From contig NZ_JAHWGU010000019.1 in the NCBI RefSeq assembly GCF_020873875.1, forward strand, positions 1 through 64,000: DNA of 64,000 nt. The letters run 5' to 3'. The stretch comes from Actinoplanes sp. DH11. Its GTDB lineage: Bacteria > Actinomycetota > Actinomycetes > Mycobacteriales > Micromonosporaceae. Position 1 is the first letter of the stretch. Every line of letters starts with the position of its first letter. The translations under genes were made by a program, and so were the position numbers. The notes below the pieces were generated by a model, which was not told where the DNA came from, made no database searches, and was given only the letters and a program-made list of their open reading frames with translations. Positions 26,298 to 33,150 of this stretch are shown here, piece after piece.

Positions 26298-27047
26298 CTA
26301 TGCGGTGGCGGTGCGCAGCGCGAGGGAGATGCCGATGCAGTGGGCGGCGAAGGCTGCGATGGTCAGTGCGTGGAAGACCTCGTGGAACCCGAACCAGCGC
26401 GGGCTCGGGTTGGGCCGTTTGAAGCCGTACACGACAGCGCCGAGGGTGTAGAGCACGCAGCCGAGGACGAGGAACGTGATGACCGGTGCGCCGCCGGCCT
26501 GCCAGAACGTTGGTAGGTAGATCACGGCCACCCATCCCAGGGCGATGTACACCGGCACGTACAGCCAGCGCGGGGCGCCGACCCACAGCACCCGGAAGGC
26601 GACGCCGGCGAGTGCGCCGCCCCAGACGATCCACAGCAGGGTACGGGCATGGCCCGGTGGCAGCAGCAACACGCAGAACGGCGTGTACGTGCCGGCGATG
26701 ATGAGAAAGATGTTGGCGTGGTCGAAGCGCCGCAGCACCTTCTCGGCGCGCCCGGCCCAGTTACCGCGGTGATACAGCGCGCTGATACCGAACAGCAGCG
26801 CCGCCGACAGCGTGAAGAGCCCCAGCGCCAGCTTCGAGGGGGCGTCCGGGGAGAGCGCGGTCAACAGCGCTCCGACGGCGACCGCGACGGGGAAGGTGCC
26901 GGCATGCAACCAGCCCCGCAGCCGGGGCTTGATCATGGCGCTGATGTGGTCGAGGCCCTGCTCGACCCGGTCCTCCAGCCGGTCCAAACCGGCATCGAGG
27001 CCGGCACTCGGCCGGTTGTTGTCCTCTGCTGGGCGGAAACGGTCCAT
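26298..27047 (-). CDS. haemolysin III family (PAQR-like) membrane protein
   Basis: A 249-residue protein with seven hydrophobic helices after a ~40-residue charged N-terminus. The conserved residues are present: FGISALYHRGNW, RRFDHANIFLIIAGTYTPF and, near the end, FGFHEVFHALTIAAFAAHC, whose histidines, with the Asp and Ser upstream, form the PAQR metal site. Bacterial relatives include YqfA/HlyIII; enzymatic activity (ceramidase-like hydrolase) is suspected in the wider family. ATG 27047 is chosen; a GTG two codons upstream is possible. It is divergent from the MerR gene. Confidence 0.88.
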   Translation of the reverse strand: MDRFRPAEDNNRPSAGLDAGLDRLEDRVEQGLDHISAMIKPRLRGWLHAGTFPVAVAVGALLTALSPDAPSKLALGLFTLSAALLFGISALYHRGNWAGRAEKVLRRFDHANIFLIIAGTYTPFCVLLLPPGHARTLLWIVWGGALAGVAFRVLWVGAPRWLYVPVYIALGWVAVIYLPTFWQAGGAPVITFLVLGCVLYTLGAVVYGFKRPNPSPRWFGFHEVFHALTIAAFAAHCIGISLALRTATA

Positions 27048-27129
27048 AGTCACGGCACCGTGGTTACCCCGGCTGAACGGTGAGCAAGCGGCCGAACTGG
27101 TCGCGTCGCGGATCGACTCGATAGTGTGG

Positions 27130-27160
27130 TTGACCTTCGCCCTGGGTGAAGGTTGAGACT
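27130..27160 (+). promoter_or_regulatory. MerR-type promoter with long spacer
   Basis: TTGACC (27130-27135) and GAGACT (27155-27160) are separated by 19 bases, the lengthened spacer typical of MerR-controlled promoters. The spacer contains the dyad ACCTTCGCCCTGGGTGAAGGT less one base at each side (core CTTCGCCCTGGGTGAAG). Transcription would begin at about 27167, exactly at the GTG of the MerR gene. Confidence 0.75.
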
Positions 27161-27166
27161 GGGGCA

Positions 27167-27961
27167 GTGGAAGATCTTCTGCCGATCGGGGCGTTCTCGC
27201 GCGCGACGCTGATCTCCGCGAATACGTTGCGGGCTTACCACGAGTCCGGGTTGCTGGAGCCGGCTGCGGTGGACCAGCGGACCGGGTATCGCGGGTATCG
27301 GGTCGGGCAGCTCGGTGATGCGGCGGTGATCCGGGAACTGCGGGCGCTGGACGTGCCACTCGCCGGCATCCGAGCCGTCCTCGCCGCCAGGGATCCGGCA
27401 GTGACGCGCCGGGTGCTGGCCGAGCAGCGTCAACGGGTGCTGGATCACCAGGCGCACCTGGAACAGGTCCTGCGGGCCACCGACGAACTGCTTGCCGACC
27501 CGGGGGCGGTGACACCGGCCGAGGTGACCGAGCGGACCCTACCGCCGATCATCGCGTTCACCATCACCCGGGAGGTGCGCGAGGAACAGTTCGCCGAGTT
27601 CCTCGGGGAGGCGTACACGCTGCTCGACGCCGACGCCGACGCCGACGCCGTCGCTTCCGGGCCCTGGGGCGCGCTGTTCCCGGTGGAGTACCACGACGAA
27701 GCCGCCCCGGTCACCGCCTACGTGCCCGCCGAGCAGGGCGACACTGTGCTGCCGGGCGGGCGGTTCGCGGTCGCCGAGTTCGTCGGGCCGTACCGGAGCA
27801 TGTCGGCCGTTTATCGGGCGCTCGGCGCCTGGCTGGCCGGGACCGGCCTCACCATCGCCGGGCAGGTCCGCGAGCGGTATCTGACCGGACCGGGCGACGG
27901 CATCCCCGAGGAACACTTCCGCACCGAGATCTGCTGGCCCGTGCACACCCTGGAGAACTGA
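27167..27961 (+). CDS. MerR-family regulator with GyrI-like effector domain
   Basis: A 264-residue regulator. The N-terminal DNA-binding part reads LPIGAFSRATLISANTLRAY and GYRGYRVGQLGDAAVIRELR. A coiled linker (about 75-110) leads to a GyrI-like (AraC effector-binding) domain with VAEFVGPYRSMSAVYRALG and ICWPVHTLE. This is the layout of BmrR/Mta-type multidrug sensors. Its promoter has the stretched spacer and dyad of MerR targets, so it should activate itself together with the overlapping VOC gene. Start GTG 27167 is chosen because it coincides with the predicted transcription start (leaderless). Confidence 0.88.
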   Translation: MEDLLPIGAFSRATLISANTLRAYHESGLLEPAAVDQRTGYRGYRVGQLGDAAVIRELRALDVPLAGIRAVLAARDPAVTRRVLAEQRQRVLDHQAHLEQVLRATDELLADPGAVTPAEVTERTLPPIIAFTITREVREEQFAEFLGEAYTLLDADADADAVASGPWGALFPVEYHDEAAPVTAYVPAEQGDTVLPGGRFAVAEFVGPYRSMSAVYRALGAWLAGTGLTIAGQVRERYLTGPGDGIPEEHFRTEICWPVHTLEN

Positions 27962-28299
27962 TGCTCACTCTCGCCCACGTCACGTTCGACTGCTCCGACG
28001 CCGCCGCGCTGGCCGGCTTCTGGGCGCAGGCCCTGCGCCGCCCGGTCGATCCTGGAGCCAACGAGCACTTCGCCACCATCGGCGCCGACGAGCACGGCTT
28101 GACGTTGATGTTCCTCAAGGTCGACGAGGACAAGGCCGTCAAGAACCGCGGCCACCTGGACCTGACCGCCGATGACCGGGAGGCCGAGGTCAAGCGTCTG
28201 GTCGGCCTCGGCGCCGCGTTCCAATCCGAGCATGACGAGCACGGCCACCACTGGATCGTTCTGCAGGACCCGTCCGGCAACGAGTTCTGCGTGGCGTGA
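27961..28299 (+). CDS. VOC-family (glyoxalase/bleomycin-resistance fold) protein
   Basis: A 112-residue protein made of one VOC module pair: LAHVTFDCSDAAALAGFW at the start, HLDLTADD in the middle and VLQDPSGNEFCVA at the end, the usual metal-ligand glutamate context. It overlaps the MerR stop codon by one base (TGATG), so the two are an operon. Such proteins bind or modify small molecules, including antibiotics; as a partner of a drug-sensor regulator it may confer resistance. That is inference. Confidence 0.88.
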   Translation: MLTLAHVTFDCSDAAALAGFWAQALRRPVDPGANEHFATIGADEHGLTLMFLKVDEDKAVKNRGHLDLTADDREAEVKRLVGLGAAFQSEHDEHGHHWIVLQDPSGNEFCVA

Positions 28300-28557
28300 G
28301 ATCGGAAGCGCTCTGCCGCCGGCAGAGCGGCGAACGGTGACGGTGAACCACTGCTCATCAGGGTAGAGGCGCCGCCGGGAGCCGCGCCGGCGGCGATGCG
28401 CGCGGATGCGGTCGGCAGGGTGGCTCAGGGTCCCGATTGGATACCGCATCGTGGCGGGGGAGACAGCACAGCGAGCGGTGAGGTCACCGAGCTCAAACTC
28501 ACCGGCCGTGCCGGTACCGTCCGCAGGGTTCGAGTCACCACTGCACTTCGATGGGTC
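28300..28557. other. intergenic stretch, nothing recognised
   Basis: A short inverted repeat (CTCTGCCGCCGGCAGAG, 28310-28326) directly follows the VOC gene and can serve as its terminator. The rest shows no gene. Confidence 0.5.
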
Positions 28558-28640
28558 GAGCTTTACAGCCGTATCGGCCTGCGGATGACCTACAGAACTG
28601 GCCTGGAAACACTGATCGCCGAGGTTGCGGACGACCACCC
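28558..28640 (+). pseudogene. scar of a serine recombinase C-terminus (2 of 3)
   Basis: ELYSRIGLRMTYRTGLETL followed by IAEVADD matches ELYSRIGLRMTYQPGQETL and KAEVVSDD at 38.0 kb. It covers the part of the recombinase end just after the segment left at 21.6 kb. No other recombinase sequence adjoins it. Confidence 0.8.
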
Positions 28641-28717
28641 CCGACGGCGAGCCCGTGGAGGTGGGGCAGCGACTCGCTGATCGCTTACGACCACTAAAGA
28701 ATCAAGGAATCAATCGT

Positions 28718-28804
28718 CTAGGTGCATAGGCCTTGGCGGTAGGCGTAGACGACCGCCTGCACGCGGTCGCGCAGACCCAGCTTGGCAAGAATGCTGGACG
28801 GAAT
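28718..28804 (-). pseudogene. C-terminal scrap of a LuxR/NarL response regulator
   Basis: The minus strand reads SSILAKLGLRDRVQAVVYA and YRQGLCT, then TAG. This is the recognition and last helix of a NarL-type helix-turn-helix. The frame ends abruptly at a GAATTC (28801), beyond which the sequence is unrelated. Confidence 0.75.
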
Positions 28805-28903
28805 TCAAGCGCTAGGCGTGACGCCAGATAGCTCGCGAAGCCCGCGGTCGACGAAATCGATCGCCCAGAGGAAGCTGGCGTAGATCTCGTCTTCGGTGTG
28901 CAT
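28805..28903 (-). other. unidentified coding-like fragment
   Basis: MHTEDEIYASFLWAIDFVD and RGLRELSGVTPSA can be read on the minus strand up to TGA at 28805-28807. It looks like the end of a helical protein, but I cannot name it. It abuts the LuxR scrap at the same GAATTC. Confidence 0.3.
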
Positions 28904-28943
28904 GTCTCCCGCCGGCTCAATCAAGGAGAACCCATCCAGACCA

Positions 28944-28991
28944 CGCGCGTACCCGTCCGACCTGCCCGACGCCCGCTGGGCTTTGATCGAG
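28944..28991 (+). pseudogene. scrap of an IS5-family transposase N-terminus
   Basis: RAYPSDLPDARWALIE matches the standard start of IS5-type (DUF4096) transposases, usually YPSDLTDAQWALIEPLLP. It continues in the same frame into unrelated metallo-hydrolase sequence, so only about 16 residues remain. Confidence 0.65.
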
Positions 28992-29000
28992 CGCGCGATG

Positions 29001-29160
29001 CCGTTCCTGTCGGCCGAGACGCTGACCGATGACGGCGAGACCAGCCCGCGCAACAACTCGTCGGTCATCACCTTGCTGACCGTCGGCGGTGACCGCCCGT
29101 TGTTCACCGGCGATGCGGCATCCCCGCGCTGGAGGCTTCTGTGCTGGGCGGCGTGGCTTG
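29001..29160 (+). pseudogene. fragment of a metallo-beta-lactamase-fold hydrolase
   Basis: PFLSAETLTDDGETSPRNNS and SVITLLTVGGDRPLFTGDAA carry the NNSSV and LFTGDA motifs of ComEC-like and related MBL-fold enzymes. After 29117 the frame shifts and continues as IPALEASVLGGVA before a stop. Both ends are missing. Confidence 0.65.
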
Positions 29161-29248
29161 AGATCGCCCGATCGGCCATAGGCGAGCGACGATCGGCCAC
29201 CGGACGCCCTGCGCGGCCTTGCTCTGCGGTATGACCCTGGGGGAGACG

Positions 29249-29821
29249 ATGCCTACCCAGGAGCCCGCAGTGACCCTCCCGCAACAACGCACCTCGGCAC
29301 GCACCATCGGCCTGGTCGCCGCTGGCGTAGTCCTCGCCGGCGCCGCCGGGGTAACGGCCGTCGCAGCCAGGGGCGGATCCGACGAGTCCCAGGCGCAACC
29401 TCCCCCGAGCGAAGCGCCGCGGTCGGCGTCGACGCCACCTTCCAGCGCTCCGATCCGAGCCGCACTCGAGGTGGGGCAGGTACACCGGTTCGTCGACCCG
29501 GATGGGGTGAAGGTGTCCGTAACCGTACTGGCACACAAGGCGGACGGCGAGAACTACGGGATCCAGGTGCGCACGTGCAACGGGGGCGACGAGCCGTTCA
29601 ATGCCTCCACCCGGCCATGGGCGCTGTCGTACGGCGGCGGCGAAGAGCTGTCGCAGGACATTGTCTTCGGCGGCGGCCTGCTCGCGCCGGCCTTCGTTGA
29701 GAGCGAGCTGACGCCCGCGGCTTGCCGGAAGGGATGGATCAACTACGTCCGCGCGACTGGCGCGCCAGACGGCGCCGAGTACAGCGTTGAGGGCCTGACT
29801 CATGCCCGATGGGAGTGGTAA
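29249..29821 (+). CDS. membrane-anchored or secreted protein of unknown function
   Basis: A 190-residue protein from ATG 29249, supported by GGGGGAGA six bases upstream (an ATG at 29231 adds six residues). One N-terminal hydrophobic helix (TIGLVAAGVVLAGAAGVTAVA) is followed by a Pro-Ser-rich linker and a ~110-residue beta-rich domain with two cysteines (VRTCNGG and AACRKGW). It resembles DUF4352-type extracellular domains. It sits intact among scars. A strong terminator follows. Confidence 0.65.
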   Translation: MPTQEPAVTLPQQRTSARTIGLVAAGVVLAGAAGVTAVAARGGSDESQAQPPPSEAPRSASTPPSSAPIRAALEVGQVHRFVDPDGVKVSVTVLAHKADGENYGIQVRTCNGGDEPFNASTRPWALSYGGGEELSQDIVFGGGLLAPAFVESELTPAACRKGWINYVRATGAPDGAEYSVEGLTHARWEW

Positions 29822-29840
29822 GGGGCCCGGATACGACGAA

Positions 29841-29881
29841 GGCCCCCGCCCCGCTCCGATGAAGGAGCAGGACGGGGGTGC
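29841..29881 (+). terminator. strong hairpin terminator
   Basis: GCCCCCGCCCCGCTCC and GGAGCAGGACGGGGGTGC pair around GATGAA, followed by TTCTGTGCTG. It lies 20 bases after the preceding stop codon. Confidence 0.75.
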
Positions 29882-30385
29882 TTCTGTGCTGGCCGACGCT
29901 TGGTACTGGTGAGACCGCCTATTCAAGTGTTGCGTGTTCCCGACTGAGGAAGCCTCCGCCGACTACGTCCCGTAGTTGAAGGGCGCGATGCAACCACAGC
30001 GTGGCATCAGCGAGCCGGGTCGCTCCCAGCGCAGACATCTGAGTGCGGGCCCGGGAATGCCGGCCCGGGGCGCCCGTGGGTGTCGTCGTGCCGGGCGCCA
30101 ACGGGTGACGGGAGCTGGGCGCCGTGTGACCCCGCCACCCATGGGATCGCACCTGGTGGGTCAATCGTGCCGGTTTGACGGTGAATTGCTCGTGGATTAC
30201 AGGTCGGCGAGCAGGTCGAAGAGCCGGGTGCGCGCCTGGTCGAAGGCGCCCTGCCTCTTCAGCCGCAACTCGTGTTCCGGCCGTGCCTGCGACTCGCCCT
30301 CGACGGCGGCGGCGAACCGGGCCTCGTACGGCAGGGACCTGCGGGCCTGCGGGACGCGGCCGCGGGAGAAGCCCAGGAGCGCAGC
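29882..30385. other. gap without a recognisable gene
   Basis: Open frames exist on both strands but none has a known domain. On the minus strand the frame ending at 30197 reads RLKRQGAFDQARTRLFDLLA and looks protein-like; I cannot identify it. It may be another scar. Confidence 0.4.
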
Positions 30386-30520
30386 CAGGTACTCGCCGAT
30401 CACTTCAGCCAACGCGGCGACGGCACCCCCGACAGCCAGATCCTGCGCTACCGCAACGGCCGCGCCGTCGGCAGACGCCGCTACGACAACCTGTGGAACC
30501 GCATCCGCAGCCAACCGTAT
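30386..30520 (+). pseudogene. fragment of a tyrosine recombinase / integrase
   Basis: QVLADHFSQRGDGTPDSQIL and RYRNGRAVGRRRYDNLWNRI match the stretch before the catalytic HxxR box in actinobacterial tyrosine integrases. The catalytic HxxR and Tyr regions are absent and the sequence breaks off about 30 bases before a 44-bp palindrome. Confidence 0.65.
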
Positions 30521-30546
30521 ATCGCCTGCGTAAGGCATCCGCAGAA

Positions 30547-30590
30547 GCAACATAGTAAGGGTCCCTGGATGGGAGCCCTTACTATGTTGC
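30547..30590. repeat. 44-bp perfect inverted repeat
   Basis: GCAACATAGTAAGGG (30547-30561) and CCCTTACTATGTTGC (30576-30590) are exact reverse complements separated by 14 bases. It is A/T-richer than the flanks and has no run of T. It could be a transcription terminator, a mobile-element end or a recombination site. Confidence 0.85.
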
Positions 30591-31708
30591 TGACTTGTAC
30601 GGCTGATCAGCCTGATGGCTATCAAGTGCCACATGAACACCCAACATGGGCATAGATGCCGCACTTCTGTGTCCAAGGACCAACACTCGTGACACGCACA
30701 CGGCGATCGCCATGAGAGAACTGACGCTAGCGCGAAGCCCGTATCGCGCGAGGCTGCCCAACAGACCTCGATGCTGTTGGGATCGCCGCCATCGTTCATG
30801 ATCTCATCGACACGAGCCTGAGCACCGTCCGGAGGACTTCCATACCAGTACCGCGAACAACTTGTGCTCGGGCGATGGGCTATCAAGGTAAGTGGCCGAC
30901 GTCTACCGCCGCCGCGGCGTGCGGCCACCCTCGGCGATCTACAACCTCGGTGACGTCGTCGCGTCGTGGGTGGTGGGACTGTCGGCGGCACCGCCAGAAC
31001 CCTCAGGAGTCCAATGGAGATCTGTTCGGGTGATTGTAGGCAACCCGGCGGTGATGACAAGCTCTCATGGTGTCGAACGGACAGCGTAGAAAGTGGGCAT
31101 CCCAAGCCCCAGCAGGATTGATCGTCGCCGTGATGCGCCAACCAATCCCGACCTGCAGGGAGCCAGGGATGGCGCTGAACCGATGGCGCGGCATTGCGTA
31201 ATCAACGTCGCCATGTCCTCAACGCTGCATCGAACGAGCACGACAAGCCTTCGCTTGTCGCCCTCAGCGTTAAGCAACACCGGACAGTCAGGCTCAGGCC
31301 GCCAGGGCGACTCAGTGCCATGGCACACGGAGGTTCGCGCCTACTTCCGCCACAGGCCGCCAAGATATCTGGTACGAAGGAGGAGACCGATACGAATCGC
31401 AGCCCCCTTCAGTACAGCTGGCCGAAATGCCAGCCGATGCCGGCGCATTAGCCGTCAGATCGCCGACCGGGCCAGTCCGTGCCTCGCCTAGGCCCCGCCT
31501 TCATCTAGGTAAGGAAGATTCGGCAAGGTTCTTGGGTCGAACCGGCCCAAACCGCACTGACGCGAAGTCGTCGTCGCATACCAGTCCATGGGAGTGCGCT
31601 GGCTATATTTACGCCTAGTGTCGCGCTAGGATCTCAAGTTCACGCCCTCGAATAGCGCCCCACGCCCGTGCGCAATGTTCAACCACTGGAACCCTCCTTA
31701 AGGATGGA
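30591..31708. other. long gap at the island's left side
   Basis: No complete gene is recognisable. One plus-strand segment at 30892-30980 (VYRRRGVRPPSAIYNLGDVV) looks protein-like but is short and unidentified. Base composition falls gradually towards 31.6 kb. The last 60 bases hold AAGGA as ribosome site for the TIR gene. Confidence 0.45.
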
Positions 31709-32098
31709 ATGCTGATGGCCTCACGGGTATTCGTGAGCTTCGACTACGACCACAACGCCTTCCTCAAAGAAGCGCTAGTCGGCCAGTCACGCCTCCCTGA
31801 TTCGCCATTTATCATCGCGGACTGGTCGATCAAAGTGGCATCGCCAGACTGGCAACAGGAGGCACGCCGCAGAATTCGCGCTAGCGATGTCGTGGCCGTC
31901 ATCTGCGGGCAGCACACCCATACGGCCATTGGTGTTGCAACCGAACTTTCGATGGCGGCCAATGAAAGAATCCCATACTTTCTACTCAGGGGCTACTCGG
32001 ATAAGACCTGCACAAAGCCCACAAGCGCCCGACAAAGTGATAAGATGTACGACTGGACTTGGCAAAACCTTAAGATCTTGATTGGTGGCGGACGTTGA
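31709..32098 (+). CDS. TIR-like (DUF1863 / ThsB-type) protein
   Basis: A 129-residue single-domain protein: VFVSFDYDHNAFLKEALVG at the start, SIKVASPDWQQEARRRI, SDVVAVICGQHTHTA, then GVATELSMAANERIPYFLLR with the likely catalytic Glu. This is the MTH538/DUF1863 branch of TIR folds, to which the ThsB signal-producing enzyme of Thoeris belongs. By analogy it may make a nucleotide signal from NAD; no ThsA-type NADase with a SLOG domain is next to it. It is the first of three overlapping genes. ATG 31709 follows AAGGA; ATG 31715 is an alternative. Base composition is lower in G+C than the surrounding genome. Confidence 0.82.
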   Translation: MLMASRVFVSFDYDHNAFLKEALVGQSRLPDSPFIIADWSIKVASPDWQQEARRRIRASDVVAVICGQHTHTAIGVATELSMAANERIPYFLLRGYSDKTCTKPTSARQSDKMYDWTWQNLKILIGGGR

Positions 32099-32553
32099 CA
32101 TCAGCCGAGCGTGATCCAGCAGTCCTTGAGCTGTACAAGACGGCTGTAGAAATGGCCGATCGGGTCTCCGCTAGGCGATTGGCATCGAATACCTTCTTCC
32201 TTGCTACCCAGACAGGTTTCGTCACTTTCGTTGGCCTTTTTAAGCCAGCGCAGGGCGCGAACCCTTGGTGGGTTGATCTTGTGATGTCTATCGCCGGAAT
32301 TCTGCTATCTCTATCGTGGTGGATGCAGCTTCGGAGTTATCGCGACCTCAATGCAGCAAAGTTCGACGTAATTATGAAGATTGAGCAAAACCTGCCGGTA
32401 CGAGTTTTTGGCGACGAGTGGACAACCCTTAAAAGAGATCCCGTACCGCAATGGCGGGGCCGGTACGCCGAACTGGGGTTAGTAGAGCGCATCGTGCCGT
32501 GGGTCTTTTGCGGTCTTTATCTATCCCTCTTCATCGCGAAGGTAACCGCATGA
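32095..32553 (+). CDS. RipA-like three-helix membrane protein
   Basis: A 152-residue protein. An N-terminal amphipathic segment (LELYKTAVEMADRVSARRLA) leads into two membrane helices (FFLATQTGFVTFVGLF and VDLVMSIAGILLSLSWWM). A soluble middle with DVIMKIEQNLPVRVFGDEW follows, then a last helix, IVPWVFCGLYLSLFIAKV. The pattern resembles RipA-family octameric membrane proteins and, more loosely, SLATT proteins, which in conflict systems are thought to form pores. The TTG start overlaps the previous stop (TTGA). As the middle gene of a TIR cluster it is a candidate membrane effector; that role is inference. Confidence 0.7.
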   Translation: MTSAERDPAVLELYKTAVEMADRVSARRLASNTFFLATQTGFVTFVGLFKPAQGANPWWVDLVMSIAGILLSLSWWMQLRSYRDLNAAKFDVIMKIEQNLPVRVFGDEWTTLKRDPVPQWRGRYAELGLVERIVPWVFCGLYLSLFIAKVTA

Positions 32554-32843
32554 TTTCGTACTTAGATAAAATCGCCCTACTGGTAAGAGCGCATCTCCCA
32601 GCTCAAGCGATTCCCCCTGAGGACTCAGAAGACCTCTTCATCCTCTATGCACTTCTTCTGAGAGTAAAAGGTGAAGAGGTAACACTCTCTGACGTACATG
32701 ATGCCTGGGCGTCTTGGATGGTCTTGAGGCGCGTTCAGCATAAATCCATTGTTCCCTTTGCCGACTTATCCGATAACGTACGGCGAGAAGATGAACCATA
32801 CCTAAAAGCGATCCGACGCGCCGCCATAGACCTAAAGCTTTAA
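32550..32843 (+). CDS. small DUF7701-like protein
   Basis: A 97-residue soluble protein: ISYLDKIALLVRAHLPAQAI, PPEDSEDLFILYALLLRVKG, VTLSDVHDAWASWMV and VPFADLSDNVRREDEPYLKA. I recognise this as the family labelled DUF7701 in actinomycetes, with moderate certainty. Its ATG overlaps the membrane-protein stop (ATGA), so all three genes are translationally coupled. It could be a regulator or accessory of the TIR/membrane pair. Confidence 0.65.
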   Translation: MISYLDKIALLVRAHLPAQAIPPEDSEDLFILYALLLRVKGEEVTLSDVHDAWASWMVLRRVQHKSIVPFADLSDNVRREDEPYLKAIRRAAIDLKL

Positions 32844-33150
32844 CGCTTTACTAAAGCTAGTTGCCCTGCTTTGTTGCTTAGATCGGTCAATAGCGGCCGT
32901 TATGAGTTACACCCTCTACGGCACACCGGAATGTCGCACCGCCGCGGTCCACCGCATGATACGGGTATCTCTCGGCAACATAGTCAAACTCGAGATGAAG
33001 GGTGACTTAGCTAAACAGGCCCAAGCTCGGCTCTGATTGACCAGCGCTACCCTGATAGGGAGACCTAACCAGCAGAACTAGAGTACTCGCCCAACTGCGG
33101 ATGGCCACAACTCTTCCCATGCACCGGCCCACTGCGTCAGAATATAGAGC
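32844..33150. other. spacer between the TIR operon and the ATPase gene
   Basis: No gene. TATAGA lies directly before ATG 33151 (AATATAGAGCATG) and could be part of its promoter. CTTTACTAAAGC just after 32843 is a small inverted repeat that may end the TIR operon. Confidence 0.45.

Noticed and set aside
28520..28550. GGTTCGAGTC resembling a tRNA T-loop next to the recombinase scar
   Set aside because: The flanking bases do not form a T stem or an acceptor stem, and no anticodon arm is found within a suitable distance.
28396..28680. A 94-codon gene ending with recombinase-like sequence
   Set aside because: Only the second half matches the recombinase; the first half has no similarity, no ribosome site and lies in a scar region.
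31709..32843. A canonical Thoeris system (ThsA plus ThsB)
   Set aside because: Only the ThsB-like TIR is present. Neither neighbour has a sirtuin or SLOG domain, so the name does not apply.
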